Shown piece by piece: positions 9,622 to 19,078 of a stretch of 64,000 nucleotides of DNA; position 1 is the first letter of the stretch, and each line of letters opens with the position of its first letter. Source of the DNA: Chitinophaga pinensis (GTDB lineage Bacteria > Bacteroidota > Bacteroidia > Chitinophagales > Chitinophagaceae); the NCBI GenBank assembly GCA_945876095.1, contig CAMCMP010000002.1, positions 1 to 64,000 of the forward strand, read 5' to 3'. The notes beneath the pieces are model-generated. The model saw only the letters and a program-made list of their open reading frames with translations, did not search any database and was not told where the DNA came from. Position numbers and translations under genes: made by a program.

Positions 9622-10098
9622 ATGTTTATTTTAAAATATATCAAGGAGGTTTATAGCGGTCTAAAATCATTGGTCGTTGGACTTCGGCGTACTTTATATT
9701 ATTTTTCTCACCACAAAGAAATAATTACTCAGCAATATCCTGATAATAGGGATACGTTGGTTTTTCCTGATCGATTCAAAGGAGAAGTAGTAATGGTGCA
9801 CGATGATAAAAATGAGCATGCTTGTACAGGCTGCACAGCCTGTGAATTGGCTTGTCCTAATGCAACAATTAAGATTATTACAAAATTTGACATTACCCCT
9901 GAGGGAAAAAAGAAAAAAGCGATAGATAAATTTGTGTATCACTTAGAACTTTGCACGATGTGTAATCTTTGTGTGGTAGCTTGCCCAACGGATGCAATCA
10001 AAATGGCACAAACATTTGAACACAGTGTATATAATCGTGCTGAGCTTACCAAGATTTTAAATAAACCAGATTCTAAAATTAGGGATGGAGTAGAATAG
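9622..10098 (+). CDS. nuoI: NADH-quinone oxidoreductase subunit I
   Basis: NuoI is a ferredoxin-like subunit holding two 4Fe-4S clusters (N6a and N6b) that feed NuoB. The first cluster uses Cys68, 71, 74 and 78 (CTGCTACELACP); the second uses Cys111, 114, 117 and 121 (CTMCNLCVVACP). It is 158 residues long, typical for the family. If the NADH module is really missing from the genome, NuoI would be the point where an outside donor such as reduced ferredoxin delivers electrons. Confidence 0.97.
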   Translation: MFILKYIKEVYSGLKSLVVGLRRTLYYFSHHKEIITQQYPDNRDTLVFPDRFKGEVVMVHDDKNEHACTGCTACELACPNATIKIITKFDITPEGKKKKAIDKFVYHLELCTMCNLCVVACPTDAIKMAQTFEHSVYNRAELTKILNKPDSKIRDGVE

Positions 10099-10196
10099 TT
10101 TTTTGAATAGGTAAAGGGGAGATTAATAGATTATTTTTTTTTGTGACTAAATAGATTGTAATTTTTTAAAAGACAATTTTATATAACAACAATTCA

Positions 10197-10715
10197 ATGA
10201 GCGGATCAACTATTATTTTTTACCTGCTGTCAATACTTACCCTGGTGAGCGGTATTCTTTCCGTTACTACTAGAAAAATATTTAGGGCAGCCATTTTTTT
10301 ATTGTTTTCGCTAATTGGTATTGCAGGATTATACTTCTGGATGCAATATGAATTTATTGCAGCAGTTCAAATTACAGTATACGTGGGCGGGATTACGGTG
10401 CTTATTATTTTCTCCATTTTTTTAACCCAGCAGGCAGGGGAGTTATTGCCTAAGCAAAATAAAAATAGAGTTTTATTTGCTTTACTGGCTGCTTTTTGTG
10501 GTTTTGCTTTGACATTGTTACAGATAATTCAGCACTCATTTAATAAAACTTTAGAGTCTCCTATTTTACCTACTATGGAAAATATTGGTAATCAAATGTT
10601 GGGGATTGATGAAAATGGATTTTCCTTGCCGTTTGAAGTAGTTAGTATTTTGCTATTAGCTGCTATGATTGGTTGTATTGTAATTGCTTTACGTTCTAAA
10701 CCGACTACTGTATGA
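10197..10715 (+). CDS. nuoJ: NADH-quinone oxidoreductase subunit J
   Basis: NuoJ is a membrane subunit next to NuoA, NuoH and NuoK in the pump arm. The 172 residues contain five predicted helices and the conserved YVGGITVLIIFSIFL stretch, which holds the flexible helix found in complex I structures. Its TGA stop overlaps the nuoK start as ATGA, so the two are translationally coupled. Confidence 0.93.
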   Translation: MSGSTIIFYLLSILTLVSGILSVTTRKIFRAAIFLLFSLIGIAGLYFWMQYEFIAAVQITVYVGGITVLIIFSIFLTQQAGELLPKQNKNRVLFALLAAFCGFALTLLQIIQHSFNKTLESPILPTMENIGNQMLGIDENGFSLPFEVVSILLLAAMIGCIVIALRSKPTTV

Positions 10716-11026
10716 TGGAGCCAGGATTAAATCATGTATTGTTTGTTAGTACTGCCCTTTTTTTTATAGGGATATTCGGATTTCTTACTCGCCGAAATTT
10801 AATTACTATGTTAATGAGTATTGAGCTAGTACTAAACAGTGTTAATATAAATTTTATTGCATTCAATAAATATGTATGGCCTCATAAATTGGACGGTTTA
10901 TTTTTTTCAATTTTTATTATTGCAATTGCTGCAGCAGAAGCAGCAGTAGCGATTGCAATCATAATCAATTTATACAGAAGTCATCAATCAATTGATGTTG
11001 AAAATACAGAAGATTTAAAATTCTAA
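10712..11026 (+). CDS. nuoK: NADH-quinone oxidoreductase subunit K
   Basis: NuoK is a three-helix membrane subunit related to MnhC antiporter subunits. The 104 residues show the conserved glutamate in MLMSIELVLNSVNINF and a second in AAAEAAVAIAI. Both acidic residues are linked to proton movement in the family. Translation starts at the ATGA overlap with nuoJ. nuoL follows after 44 bp. Confidence 0.95.
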   Translation: MMEPGLNHVLFVSTALFFIGIFGFLTRRNLITMLMSIELVLNSVNINFIAFNKYVWPHKLDGLFFSIFIIAIAAAEAAVAIAIIINLYRSHQSIDVENTEDLKF

Positions 11027-11070
11027 AAGGTTCCTTTTTAGCTTGAATGCGATAGACCAACTATAATGTT

Positions 11071-13050
11071 ATGAATGAATTTTTACAAATAAAATTGCTT
11101 GGGATTTTTTCTTTAGGAATGAATCTTGGGTGGGCATTATTGATGATCCCATTGTTGCCATTATTGGGGTTCCTTTCACTTGGTTTGTTTGGAAAAAAAT
11201 ATCTGAAGCAGTCTGCAGGTATTTTTGCAACTTTACTTTTAGCTGCTTCAGCTTTCTTATCGCTGCATATAGCCTATGGATATTTTTTTAAGTATGGTAA
11301 ATTAGAGGGGGCATATCAAAAAATAATTCCTATTCAATTTACTTGGCTTCAGTTTTCTCCGGGCTTATCTATTGATTTAGGAATTCTTCTTGATCCTATT
11401 TCGGTCATGATGCTAGTAGTAGTTACGTTCATTTCTTTGATGGTTCATATTTATAGTTTGGCCTATATGAAAGGCGAAGAAAGATATCCTACCTATTATT
11501 CTTTTCTTGGCTTATTTACTTTTTCTATGCTTGGATTAGTGATGGCTTCTAATATTTTTCAACTCTATATTTTTTGGGAGCTAGTGGGGGTATCGTCTTT
11601 TCTTTTAATCGGCTATTATTATGATCGACCAAGTGCTGTGGCTGCATGTAAAAAAGCGTTTATTATAACACGTTTTGCTGATTTAGGTTTTTTGATTGGC
11701 ATTTTGATATTATCCTTTTATGGTGGTACATTGGATTTTAATTCGTTGATTGAAAAATTAACTAGTACCAATTCAACAGAATTTAAAACTATTGCTTCAG
11801 CTTCTTTTGTTGGAATTTCCGCTCTCACTTGGGCACTCGTATTAGTGTTCATTGGTGGAGCGGGAAAAAGCGCTTTATTTCCCTTGCATGTATGGTTGCC
11901 CGATGCTATGGAAGGTCCTACACCTGTATCAGCATTGATTCATGCGGCAACGATGGTAGTGGCTGGGGTATTTTTAGTAGCAAGACTATTCCCTGTTTTT
12001 AGTATGTCGGAAGTAGCACTTAAAGTGGTAAGCATTATTGGAATTATTTCTGCTTTATTCGCTGCGGTTATTGCCTGTACCCAAACAGATATTAAAAGAG
12101 TATTGGCATATTCAACTATGTCACAAATAGGATTTATGATGTTTTCTTTGGGCGTATCTGGACAAGCTGGAGAAAGTGGACTAGGTTTTACTGCCGCAAT
12201 GTTTCACTTGTTTACTCATGCTCTTTTCAAAGCATTGTTGTTTCTAGGAGCAGGATCAGTTATCCATTTTATTCATAGCAATGAAATGAAAGATATGGGA
12301 GGCTTAAGAAAGTACCTACCGATTACACATATTACTTTTTTAATTGCATGCCTCGCCATTTCTGGCATGCCACCTTTTGCTGGATTCTTTAGTAAAGAGG
12401 AAATATTGTTGGCTGCCTATCATCACAATGCAACTATTTATTGGATAGCGCTGGCCACTTCTGGATTGACTTCTTTTTATATGTTTCGTTTGTATTTTTC
12501 TATATTTTGGAACAAAGAATACATCGCTCATGGAGAAGTGCATGGAGAAGGTGGATTTGTAATGATGATGCCGCTGATATTGTTGTCATTAGGTGCTGCT
12601 GCAGCAGGGTTTATTCCATTTGGTCATTTTGTGACCGCAGATGGAAACCTTCTGGAGTCTGCATTTCATTTACAATTCTCTATTGCTCCAGTGGCTTTGG
12701 GTTTGTTAGGAATTTTTACAGCAATGTGGATGTACAAAAAACAAAATAATCGGCCAGATACTATCGCCCATTCAATGAATAGCTTTTACAAACTTGCTTA
12801 TCACAAATTTTATCTGGATGAATTGTATTTATTTGTAACTAAGAAAATATTGTTCAATTTAATTGGAAAACCAGCAGCTTGGTTTGATAAAAATGTAGTG
12901 AATGGATTGGTTAATGCGACAGGAAATAGTACAGTTTTTATTTCAGAAAAAATGAAAGGTTTTCAATCAGGTAAGGTACAGCAATATGCTATTTACTTTT
13001 TGGCCGGGGTGATTGGGCTTGCAGTCTTGTTTATTTATATTTGGAAATAA
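11071..13050 (+). CDS. nuoL: NADH-quinone oxidoreductase subunit L
   Basis: NuoL is the largest antiporter-like proton-pumping subunit and carries the long lateral helix. The protein has 659 residues, as expected. FWELVGVSSFLLIGYY holds the key glutamate. GGAGKSALFPLHVWLPDAMEGPTPVSALIHAATMV-type sequence marks the core with its lysine and histidines, and HALFKALLFLGAGS follows. The C-terminal extension with the lateral helix is complete, ending in a final membrane helix. Confidence 0.97.
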   Translation: MNEFLQIKLLGIFSLGMNLGWALLMIPLLPLLGFLSLGLFGKKYLKQSAGIFATLLLAASAFLSLHIAYGYFFKYGKLEGAYQKIIPIQFTWLQFSPGLSIDLGILLDPISVMMLVVVTFISLMVHIYSLAYMKGEERYPTYYSFLGLFTFSMLGLVMASNIFQLYIFWELVGVSSFLLIGYYYDRPSAVAACKKAFIITRFADLGFLIGILILSFYGGTLDFNSLIEKLTSTNSTEFKTIASASFVGISALTWALVLVFIGGAGKSALFPLHVWLPDAMEGPTPVSALIHAATMVVAGVFLVARLFPVFSMSEVALKVVSIIGIISALFAAVIACTQTDIKRVLAYSTMSQIGFMMFSLGVSGQAGESGLGFTAAMFHLFTHALFKALLFLGAGSVIHFIHSNEMKDMGGLRKYLPITHITFLIACLAISGMPPFAGFFSKEEILLAAYHHNATIYWIALATSGLTSFYMFRLYFSIFWNKEYIAHGEVHGEGGFVMMMPLILLSLGAAAAGFIPFGHFVTADGNLLESAFHLQFSIAPVALGLLGIFTAMWMYKKQNNRPDTIAHSMNSFYKLAYHKFYLDELYLFVTKKILFNLIGKPAAWFDKNVVNGLVNATGNSTVFISEKMKGFQSGKVQQYAIYFLAGVIGLAVLFIYIWK

Positions 13051-13136
13051 ACAAGACTGCAAGAAAATATTTTTAATTGATTCAACTTGAGCGCTAGAAT
13101 AAAATTATTTTAACCAGTTTATTTAGAAACGATTAC

Positions 13137-14615
13137 ATGAATTTAACTTTATTAATATTACTTCCCTTGCTTACTGCAGTTGTAATTCTGTTGATGCGCA
13201 GTAGTGTGCAGGTGAAATGGAGTGCTTTAATTGGTGCTTCCGCACAATTTATTCTGGCCTTGATTTTATTTTTTACATTTCGTAAAGAAAGGGCATTGGG
13301 TAATGCGTCACAAATGCTCTTTGAAATTCAATATAAATGGTTTCCTTCTTGGCATATTAGTTTTCATTTAGGGGTAGATGGAATTTCAGTTGCAATGATA
13401 TTGTTAACTGCATTTGTAGTAATAGCAGGGGTATTGGTTTCTTGGAATGTAGAAAAAATGACCAAGGAATTTTATTTGTTGCTAATCCTTTTAAGTTTAG
13501 GCGCCTACGGATTTTTTATATCTCTTGATCTGTTCATTCTTTTTTTCTTTCTAGAAATTGCGGTTATTCCAAAGTACTTGTTAATTGGAATATGGGGAAG
13601 CGGTAAAAAAGAATATGCCGCTAATAAACTTGCTTTGATGTTGATGGGAGGATCTGCGTTGGTCCTAGTTGGTTTGTTAGGTCTTTATTTTGGAGGTAAT
13701 GAAAATACCTTCGACTTGTTATTGCTTTCAAAAATGAAGATTCCTATAATGGTTCAGAAAATTTGTTTTCCATTGTTGTTTGTTGGATTTGGAGTGTTTA
13801 CTGCATTGTTTCCTTTTCATACATGGGTGCCTGATGGTCACTCATCTGCACCTACAGCTGGGTCTATGTTTTTGGCAGGTATCTCCATGAAACTCGGTGG
13901 CTATGGCTGCTTGAGGGTTGCTACTTATTTAATGCCTGAAGGAGCTAGGGAATATGCTAATATAATTATTGTTCTTTCGACTATTGCAATTTTATATGGG
14001 GCCTTTGCTACGATGATGCAGAAGGACTTGAAATATATAAATGCCTATTCCTCCGTTAGTCATTGTGGCTTTGTATTGTTAGGCATTGGTATGTTAACTA
14101 AAACTGCTATCGCTGGCGCCGTCATGCAAATGGTTTCTCATGGATTAATGACCGCTCTGTTCTTTGCCGTAATAGGAATGATCTATGAACGTACGCATAC
14201 AAGAGAGGTGAATGAAATGGGTGGATTGATAAAAGTGATGCCTTTTATAACCACCGTTTTATTTATTGTGGGGCTTTGTTCTTTAGGTCTACCAGGCTTG
14301 AGTGGCTTTGTAGCGGAAATGACGGTATTTATGGGATCATGGCAAAATCCTGATCCATTTCATCGTGTTGCGACTATCGCAGCTTGTATGTCAATCGTAG
14401 TAACTGCAGTTTATATTTTGAGGGCTATAGGTCAAACAGCAATGGGGCCAATCAATGATCGTTATCTTTCATTGCAAGATGCTAAGTGGAACGAAAAATT
14501 GGCTGCAATAATTTTGATTGCAGGAATTATAGCAATTGGTATAGCACCATTTTGGCTGAATGACTTAGTAACACCAGCTGCAGAGGTGATCATGCAAAAA
14601 GTTGCTGGTAAATAA
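13137..14615 (+). CDS. nuoM: NADH-quinone oxidoreductase subunit M
   Basis: NuoM is the second antiporter-like proton-pumping subunit. It is 492 residues with about 14 helices. The channel glutamate lies in FFFLEIAVIPKYLLIGIWG, and the core lysine and His region is FPFHTWVPDGHSSAPTAGS. SVSHCGFVLLGIG and MVSHGLMTALFF are also typical. It is separated from nuoL by 86 bp and from nuoN by 82 bp, which is loose spacing for an operon. Confidence 0.96.
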   Translation: MNLTLLILLPLLTAVVILLMRSSVQVKWSALIGASAQFILALILFFTFRKERALGNASQMLFEIQYKWFPSWHISFHLGVDGISVAMILLTAFVVIAGVLVSWNVEKMTKEFYLLLILLSLGAYGFFISLDLFILFFFLEIAVIPKYLLIGIWGSGKKEYAANKLALMLMGGSALVLVGLLGLYFGGNENTFDLLLLSKMKIPIMVQKICFPLLFVGFGVFTALFPFHTWVPDGHSSAPTAGSMFLAGISMKLGGYGCLRVATYLMPEGAREYANIIIVLSTIAILYGAFATMMQKDLKYINAYSSVSHCGFVLLGIGMLTKTAIAGAVMQMVSHGLMTALFFAVIGMIYERTHTREVNEMGGLIKVMPFITTVLFIVGLCSLGLPGLSGFVAEMTVFMGSWQNPDPFHRVATIAACMSIVVTAVYILRAIGQTAMGPINDRYLSLQDAKWNEKLAAIILIAGIIAIGIAPFWLNDLVTPAAEVIMQKVAGK

Positions 14616-14697
14616 TTTTATTAATTAGAATAGTGGAATTTAGCGGAGTGGCAATAAAAGGATTTTATGGTATTTCAAATTCCTAATCTGAAAATGT

Positions 14698-16101
14698 ATG
14701 TTGAACGACTTTTTACTTTTAATGAAATCAGAGTTAGTACTTGCTTTTATTCTATTCTTGCTGCTAATTTTAAAAGTTGGCAAAGAGATAAGGAATGAAC
14801 GTTTGTTGGCTCTAATTCAGATATTATTATTAGGAAATTTTATTTTTGGTTTCTTCTTCATTGAGAGTGGCAGCTTGTTTGGCGGCATGTTTGCTACCAA
14901 TGGGCTGATAGCCTTTCAAAAAAGTATCATTGGTTTGGGTATTTATCTGATCTCTTTATTATTTTCAGATTGGCTCAAAAAAAGTGAGCATTTGCCTGAA
15001 TTTTTTATTTTGCTTTTATCAGCAGTGTTGGGTATGTTCTTCTTAATTTCAAGTGGAAACTTACTGATGTTTTATTTATCATTAGAGTTAGCTACTATTC
15101 CAGTTGCTGCGATGGCTAATTTTGATTTAGATAAAAAAATATCTTCTGAGGCTTCCATGAAAATGATTCTATCCTCTGCTTTATCTTCGGGTGTTTTATT
15201 GTTTGGCATTTCATTGATATATGGTGTCACTGGCACGATGAGTTTTGATCAAATTGCAGCCTTATTGGATGGAAGCAGTCTACAAATACTCGCCTTTGTT
15301 TTTTTATTTACTGCTTTTGCATTTAAGTTATCTATCGTTCCTTTTCATTTGTGGACGGCAGATGTCTATGAGGGGGCACCTATTGCTGTTACTTCTTTTT
15401 TATCAGTAATTTCTAAAGGGACAATCGCATTTATTTTACTCACTATTTTATATAAAGTATTTGCGCCGATGTATGCCTTATGGTACAATATGGTAATGTT
15501 ATTGTCAGTAATTACCATGGTGGTAGGCAATCTTTTTGCTTTAAGGCAACAAAATATTAAACGATTCCTTGCTTTTTCTTCTATCGCCCAGGTGGGTTTT
15601 ATTTTATTGGGTATTAGTAGTTATTCGAATGAAGGAACTTCTTCTGTTGTTTATTTTGTATTGATTTATGTATTTTCTAATTTGGCTGCCTTTGGAGTTG
15701 CCGGTGCTATTTCACAGGCTGCTGGTAAAGAACGAATAGAAGATTACAAAGGTTTATATCAGACCAATCCATTTATTAGTTGGGTGCTTGCATTGTCATT
15801 GTTCTCCTTGGCGGGTATTCCACCTACTGCTGGCTTTTTTGGTAAATTATTTTTAATCACTGCGGGTGCTTCTAAAGGAAACTATTTTTTCATTGCGGTA
15901 GCAGCACTCAATATGATCATTTCTCTCTATTATTATCTCCGGATAGTTAGAGCGGTTTTTATGGATAAGAATGATCAACCTATTGCAAAAATAAATTTAG
16001 ATCCTTCTACTAAATTGGGAATGATCATCTGCACAGCAGGAATTATTCTGATAGGTTTACTTAGTTGGGTGTATGATTATATTACTACACTTTCAATATA
16101 A
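14698..16101 (+). CDS. nuoN: NADH-quinone oxidoreductase subunit N
   Basis: NuoN is the third antiporter-like pump subunit, closest to NuoK. The 467 residues include the helix with the key glutamate (MFYLSLELATIPVAAM), the FHLWTADVYEGAP core, and the SIAQVGFILLGIS segment. The gene is last of the recognised nuo genes. An unknown small gene starts 11 bp later and is probably on the same transcript. Confidence 0.95.
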   Translation: MLNDFLLLMKSELVLAFILFLLLILKVGKEIRNERLLALIQILLLGNFIFGFFFIESGSLFGGMFATNGLIAFQKSIIGLGIYLISLLFSDWLKKSEHLPEFFILLLSAVLGMFFLISSGNLLMFYLSLELATIPVAAMANFDLDKKISSEASMKMILSSALSSGVLLFGISLIYGVTGTMSFDQIAALLDGSSLQILAFVFLFTAFAFKLSIVPFHLWTADVYEGAPIAVTSFLSVISKGTIAFILLTILYKVFAPMYALWYNMVMLLSVITMVVGNLFALRQQNIKRFLAFSSIAQVGFILLGISSYSNEGTSSVVYFVLIYVFSNLAAFGVAGAISQAAGKERIEDYKGLYQTNPFISWVLALSLFSLAGIPPTAGFFGKLFLITAGASKGNYFFIAVAALNMIISLYYYLRIVRAVFMDKNDQPIAKINLDPSTKLGMIICTAGIILIGLLSWVYDYITTLSI

Positions 16102-16112
16102 TAACGACGTAT

Positions 16113-16505
16113 ATGGCAATCAATAAAAATCACGAATTTGAAGAATTGGACGGAGTGAAATGTGCTATTGTAGAAAAAAATGTTTCCCAAGAAAGAGTTG
16201 ATTTTTTAAAAAAATTACTTGAGTATAATAAATTTAAGGTTATAGTAATTACTTCACCTCCTCCGAAAATAGCACCTGCAATTGCAACCAGTGAGTCAGA
16301 GGAAGGTCAACCTACAGAATCACCAACCATTACAGTTCAAACTTTTACTGTAGGAGTAACAGATTATACATTCAATTCTGTGAATGCAATTTTTGGAAGA
16401 TTGCTACATACCCCTGATGGCCATGTAGTAACACTTGCTTATTGGCAACAGAAAGAATTAGTAAGCCATGATGAAATTCCTTATTTCGAAATTGAACGCG
16501 GCTAG
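16113..16505 (+). CDS. Unknown small protein downstream of nuoN
   Basis: I do not recognise this 130-residue protein. It has no signal peptide and no membrane helix. An N-terminal half (EELDGVKCAIVEKNVSQERV) is joined by a Pro/Glu/Ser/Thr-rich linker at about residues 50-72 to a C-terminal half (TFTVGVTDYTFNSVNAIFGR). The latter ends in a YWQQKE-type region. It begins 11 bp after nuoN, so it is very likely co-transcribed with complex I. That suggests, but does not show, a link to complex I assembly or metabolism. Its stop lies one base from the stop of the convergent glyS gene. Confidence 0.75.
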   Translation: MAINKNHEFEELDGVKCAIVEKNVSQERVDFLKKLLEYNKFKVIVITSPPPKIAPAIATSESEEGQPTESPTITVQTFTVGVTDYTFNSVNAIFGRLLHTPDGHVVTLAYWQQKELVSHDEIPYFEIERG

Positions 16506-16506
16506 T

Positions 16507-17967
16507 CTAACTAATCTTTTCTAACACTAGTTTCTTCACTTCTGATAATGCGATTCTTTCCTGTGTCATAGAATCTCTGTAGCGAATGGTTACTGTATTA
16601 TCTTCTTTTGTTTGGTGATCGATGGTTACACAAAAGGGGGTTCCAATGGCATCCATACGTCGATAACGTTTACCTATAGCATCTTTCTCTTCATAAAAAC
16701 ACATAAAGCTTCCTTTACAGTCATCCATTAATTCTCTTGCTATTTCAGGCAGCCCGTCTTTTTTAAGCAAAGGTAAAATGGCTAGTTTAGTAGGGGCTAT
16801 TTTTGCTGGTATCCTCAACACTACTCGGCTATCTTCTGTACCATCTTCTTTTGTCCATTTTTCGTTGGCATAAGCAAGACTGATGATGGTTAAAAATAAT
16901 CGGTCTAGACCTACTGATGTTTCTACTACATAAGGAATGTAATTTCCATAAGGTTTTCCTTCTTCGTTAAGGTCGTTATCAAAATATTGAATTTTCTTTT
17001 TACTGTAGGTTTGATGTTGTGTCAAATCAAAATCTGTACGACTATGAATCCCTTCTAGCTCTTTCCATCCAAATGGGAATTCAAATTCAATATCCAATGC
17101 AGCATCTGCATAATGAGCTAATTTGATATGATCGTGGAAACGTAATTTCTCAGAAGGTATACCGAGGCTCTCATGCCATTTTTTTCTTTCTGTTTTCCAG
17201 AAATTGTACCATTCCATTTGTGTGCCAGGTCGAACAAAAAATTGCATTTCCATCTGTTCAAATTCCCGCATTCTGAAAATAAATTGTCGAGCTACGATTT
17301 CATTTCTAAATGCTTTTCCTGTTTGGGCAATACCAAATGGAATTTTCATCCGACCTGTTTTTTGCACATTTAAAAAGTTTACAAAAATCCCTTGAGCTGT
17401 TTCAGGTCTTAGATAAATAGTATCACTTTCTCCCGCTACACTGCCAATCTGAGTATTAAACATTAAGTTAAACTCACGTATTTCAGTCCAGTTGCAAGTT
17501 TTACTGATGCCGCATTTAATTTTATTGTCTTCAATCAATTTTTTTAGACCAGCATAATCGCTTGCTGCAATCAGGGCGTCCATGGCAGCCAATATTTCAT
17601 CGGCAAGTTTTTCATTGCCTGCTATTTTTTGCTCTTCTGCAAATCCTTCAATGAGGTGATCAACGCGATATCTTTTGTTGCTATCTTTATTATCAATCAT
17701 TGGGTCGCTGAAATTATCAACGTGTCCACTTGCCTTCCAGGTAGTAGGGTGCATAAATATCGCAGCATCAATTCCAACGATATTGTCATGGAGTTGTGTC
17801 ATGCTTTTCCACCAATAGTCGCGGATATTCTTTTTTAATTGAGCACCCATTTGTCCATAATCATATACTGCCGCTAGGCCGTCGTATATTTCGGAAGACT
17901 GGAAAATATAACCATACTCTTTACAGTGTGAAATTAGTTCGGGAAAATTATTTGATTCATTTGCCAT
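16507..17967 (-). CDS. glyS: Glycine--tRNA ligase (single-chain type)
   Basis: This class II aminoacyl-tRNA synthetase charges tRNA-Gly. The 486-residue single-chain form is the dimeric archaeal/eukaryotic-like GlyRS, not the alpha2-beta2 enzyme of many bacteria. Class II motifs are visible: motif 2 around FRMREFEQMEMQFFV, RPETAQGIFVNFLN in the adenylate site, and motif 3 ETSVGLDRLFL. The C-terminal anticodon-binding domain begins near IAPTKLAILPLL. The start at 17967 is supported by a TAACTTTG box 8 nt upstream. It converges on the unknown gene after nuoN. Confidence 0.96.
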   Translation of the reverse strand: MANESNNFPELISHCKEYGYIFQSSEIYDGLAAVYDYGQMGAQLKKNIRDYWWKSMTQLHDNIVGIDAAIFMHPTTWKASGHVDNFSDPMIDNKDSNKRYRVDHLIEGFAEEQKIAGNEKLADEILAAMDALIAASDYAGLKKLIEDNKIKCGISKTCNWTEIREFNLMFNTQIGSVAGESDTIYLRPETAQGIFVNFLNVQKTGRMKIPFGIAQTGKAFRNEIVARQFIFRMREFEQMEMQFFVRPGTQMEWYNFWKTERKKWHESLGIPSEKLRFHDHIKLAHYADAALDIEFEFPFGWKELEGIHSRTDFDLTQHQTYSKKKIQYFDNDLNEEGKPYGNYIPYVVETSVGLDRLFLTIISLAYANEKWTKEDGTEDSRVVLRIPAKIAPTKLAILPLLKKDGLPEIARELMDDCKGSFMCFYEEKDAIGKRYRRMDAIGTPFCVTIDHQTKEDNTVTIRYRDSMTQERIALSEVKKLVLEKIS

Positions 17968-17975
17968 AATGGTAG

Positions 17976-17983
17976 CAAAGTTA
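17976..17983 (-). promoter_or_regulatory. -7 box of glyS (TAACTTTG)
   Basis: TAACTTTG on the minus strand is an exact TAnnTTTG match, 8 nt ahead of the glyS ATG. The spacing implies a very short or absent leader. No clear -33 TTG is seen at the usual distance. Confidence 0.6.
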
Positions 17984-18082
17984 AGGTAGTAAAATTGTTT
18001 TTGAACCAGGACTAATAAATACTAATGGGTATTTAATAGAAATTTGAAATCTTTCGTTTAGGAGTTTTTATAATCGAACCAA

Positions 18083-18418
18083 TTATTGAGGTGGATTTAA
18101 CTTCGAATTTTCTTTGTGACGAAGCGCATCTCTCTTGTTTTTTTTCTCGAAATTTTTCTCTAGCGCTGTTGTTAAGTCAATCCCAGTTTGGTTCGCAAGG
18201 CATATCAGAACCCAAAGCACGTCGGCCATCTCGTCTGCTAATTCCTTGCTTTTATCTGATTCTTTGAAAGACTGCTCTCCGTAGGTCCTTACCATGATTC
18301 TTGATAATTCTCCTACCTCTTCCATCAAAATTCCAAGGTTGGTCATTTCACTAAAATATCGAACTCCTACTGTTTTTATCCATTCATCCACTTTACTTTG
18401 GGCTTCTTTTATTTCCAT
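18083..18418 (-). CDS. MazG-like nucleotide pyrophosphohydrolase
   Basis: This 111-residue all-alpha NTP pyrophosphatase belongs to the MazG/HisE/dUTPase-like superfamily. The metal-binding acidic residues are seen as MEEVGELSR (ExxE) and DEMADVLW (ExxD). Such enzymes hydrolyse nucleoside triphosphates to monophosphates and are thought to clear damaged or non-canonical nucleotides. It lies 36 bp downstream of dtd and is probably in the same transcript, so the pair joins two quality-control enzymes. The exact substrate is unknown. Confidence 0.85.
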   Translation of the reverse strand: MEIKEAQSKVDEWIKTVGVRYFSEMTNLGILMEEVGELSRIMVRTYGEQSFKESDKSKELADEMADVLWVLICLANQTGIDLTTALEKNFEKKNKRDALRHKENSKLNPPQ

Positions 18419-18454
18419 TTTTTTAGTTTAAATATTAGTTGAGATAAGTAGTAG

Positions 18455-18907
18455 TTAATCTCTATTTTTTGTATCAATCAAGATGGTAACTGGCCCATCA
18501 TTTACTAATGTCACTTTCATATCTGCCCCAAATTTACCAGTAAATATTTTTTCCCCAAGATCCTTCTCTAGCTGTAAAATCATTTTCTCATAAAGGGGAA
18601 TTGCATCTGCAGCCTTGCTAGCACGAGTATAAGATGGCCGGTTGCCTTTTTTTGTACTTGCTTGAAGTGTAAATTGACTTACCAATAAAAGATTTCCTTT
18701 CGAATCTTTCAATGAAATATTGGGCACCTTATCTTCGTCATCGAAAATGCGTAGATGGATTATTTTATTACTCAGCCAATGAATGTCTTCATCGTTATCT
18801 GCATCCTCTATACCTATAAAAACCAGTAGACCTTTATTTATTTCAGCATAGGATTCTCCATTAATTACAACTCCTGCATTAGTTACCCTTTGAATTACAG
18901 CTCTCAT
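18455..18907 (-). CDS. dtd: D-aminoacyl-tRNA deacylase
   Basis: Dtd hydrolyses D-amino acids wrongly attached to tRNA and so keeps them out of proteins. The chosen ATG (MRAVIQRV) gives 150 residues, the normal family length. The catalytic SQFTL motif and the C-terminal NDGPVTILID (Gly-Pro motif) are present. A longer frame begins at 18937, but a TATCTTTA promoter box falls inside that extension, exactly 4 nt before the chosen start. mazG follows 36 bp downstream. Confidence 0.95.
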   Translation of the reverse strand: MRAVIQRVTNAGVVINGESYAEINKGLLVFIGIEDADNDEDIHWLSNKIIHLRIFDDEDKVPNISLKDSKGNLLLVSQFTLQASTKKGNRPSYTRASKAADAIPLYEKMILQLEKDLGEKIFTGKFGADMKVTLVNDGPVTILIDTKNRD

Positions 18908-18911
18908 ATAA

Positions 18912-18919
18912 TAAAGATA
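18912..18919 (-). promoter_or_regulatory. -7 box of dtd (TATCTTTA)
   Basis: TATCTTTA differs from TAnnTTTG at the last base only and is followed by four bases and then the dtd ATG. If used, transcription would begin at or next to the start codon, giving a leaderless mRNA. Confidence 0.5.
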
Positions 18920-18949
18920 ATAAGCTTTACTGATCAACTTTTTTTAAAA

Positions 18950-18975
18950 TAGAAAAAAATAAAGCCAATTGGCTT
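18950..18975 (-). terminator. Hairpin downstream of lpxD
   Basis: AAGCC-AATT-GGCTT forms a short hairpin. On the minus strand it is followed by a TATTTTTTTC tract. It lies about 100 bp past the lpxD stop and before dtd, so it probably separates these two minus-strand units. Confidence 0.5.
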
Positions 18976-19078
18976 ACCTTTTTTCACTCCTAGTAAAGTA
19001 TACCGATAAGACTGATGTAAATTATTGAATTGAGGAAATAGAAAGCGGTATAGCTGGTAGCAAATCGCAATTAAAAAA

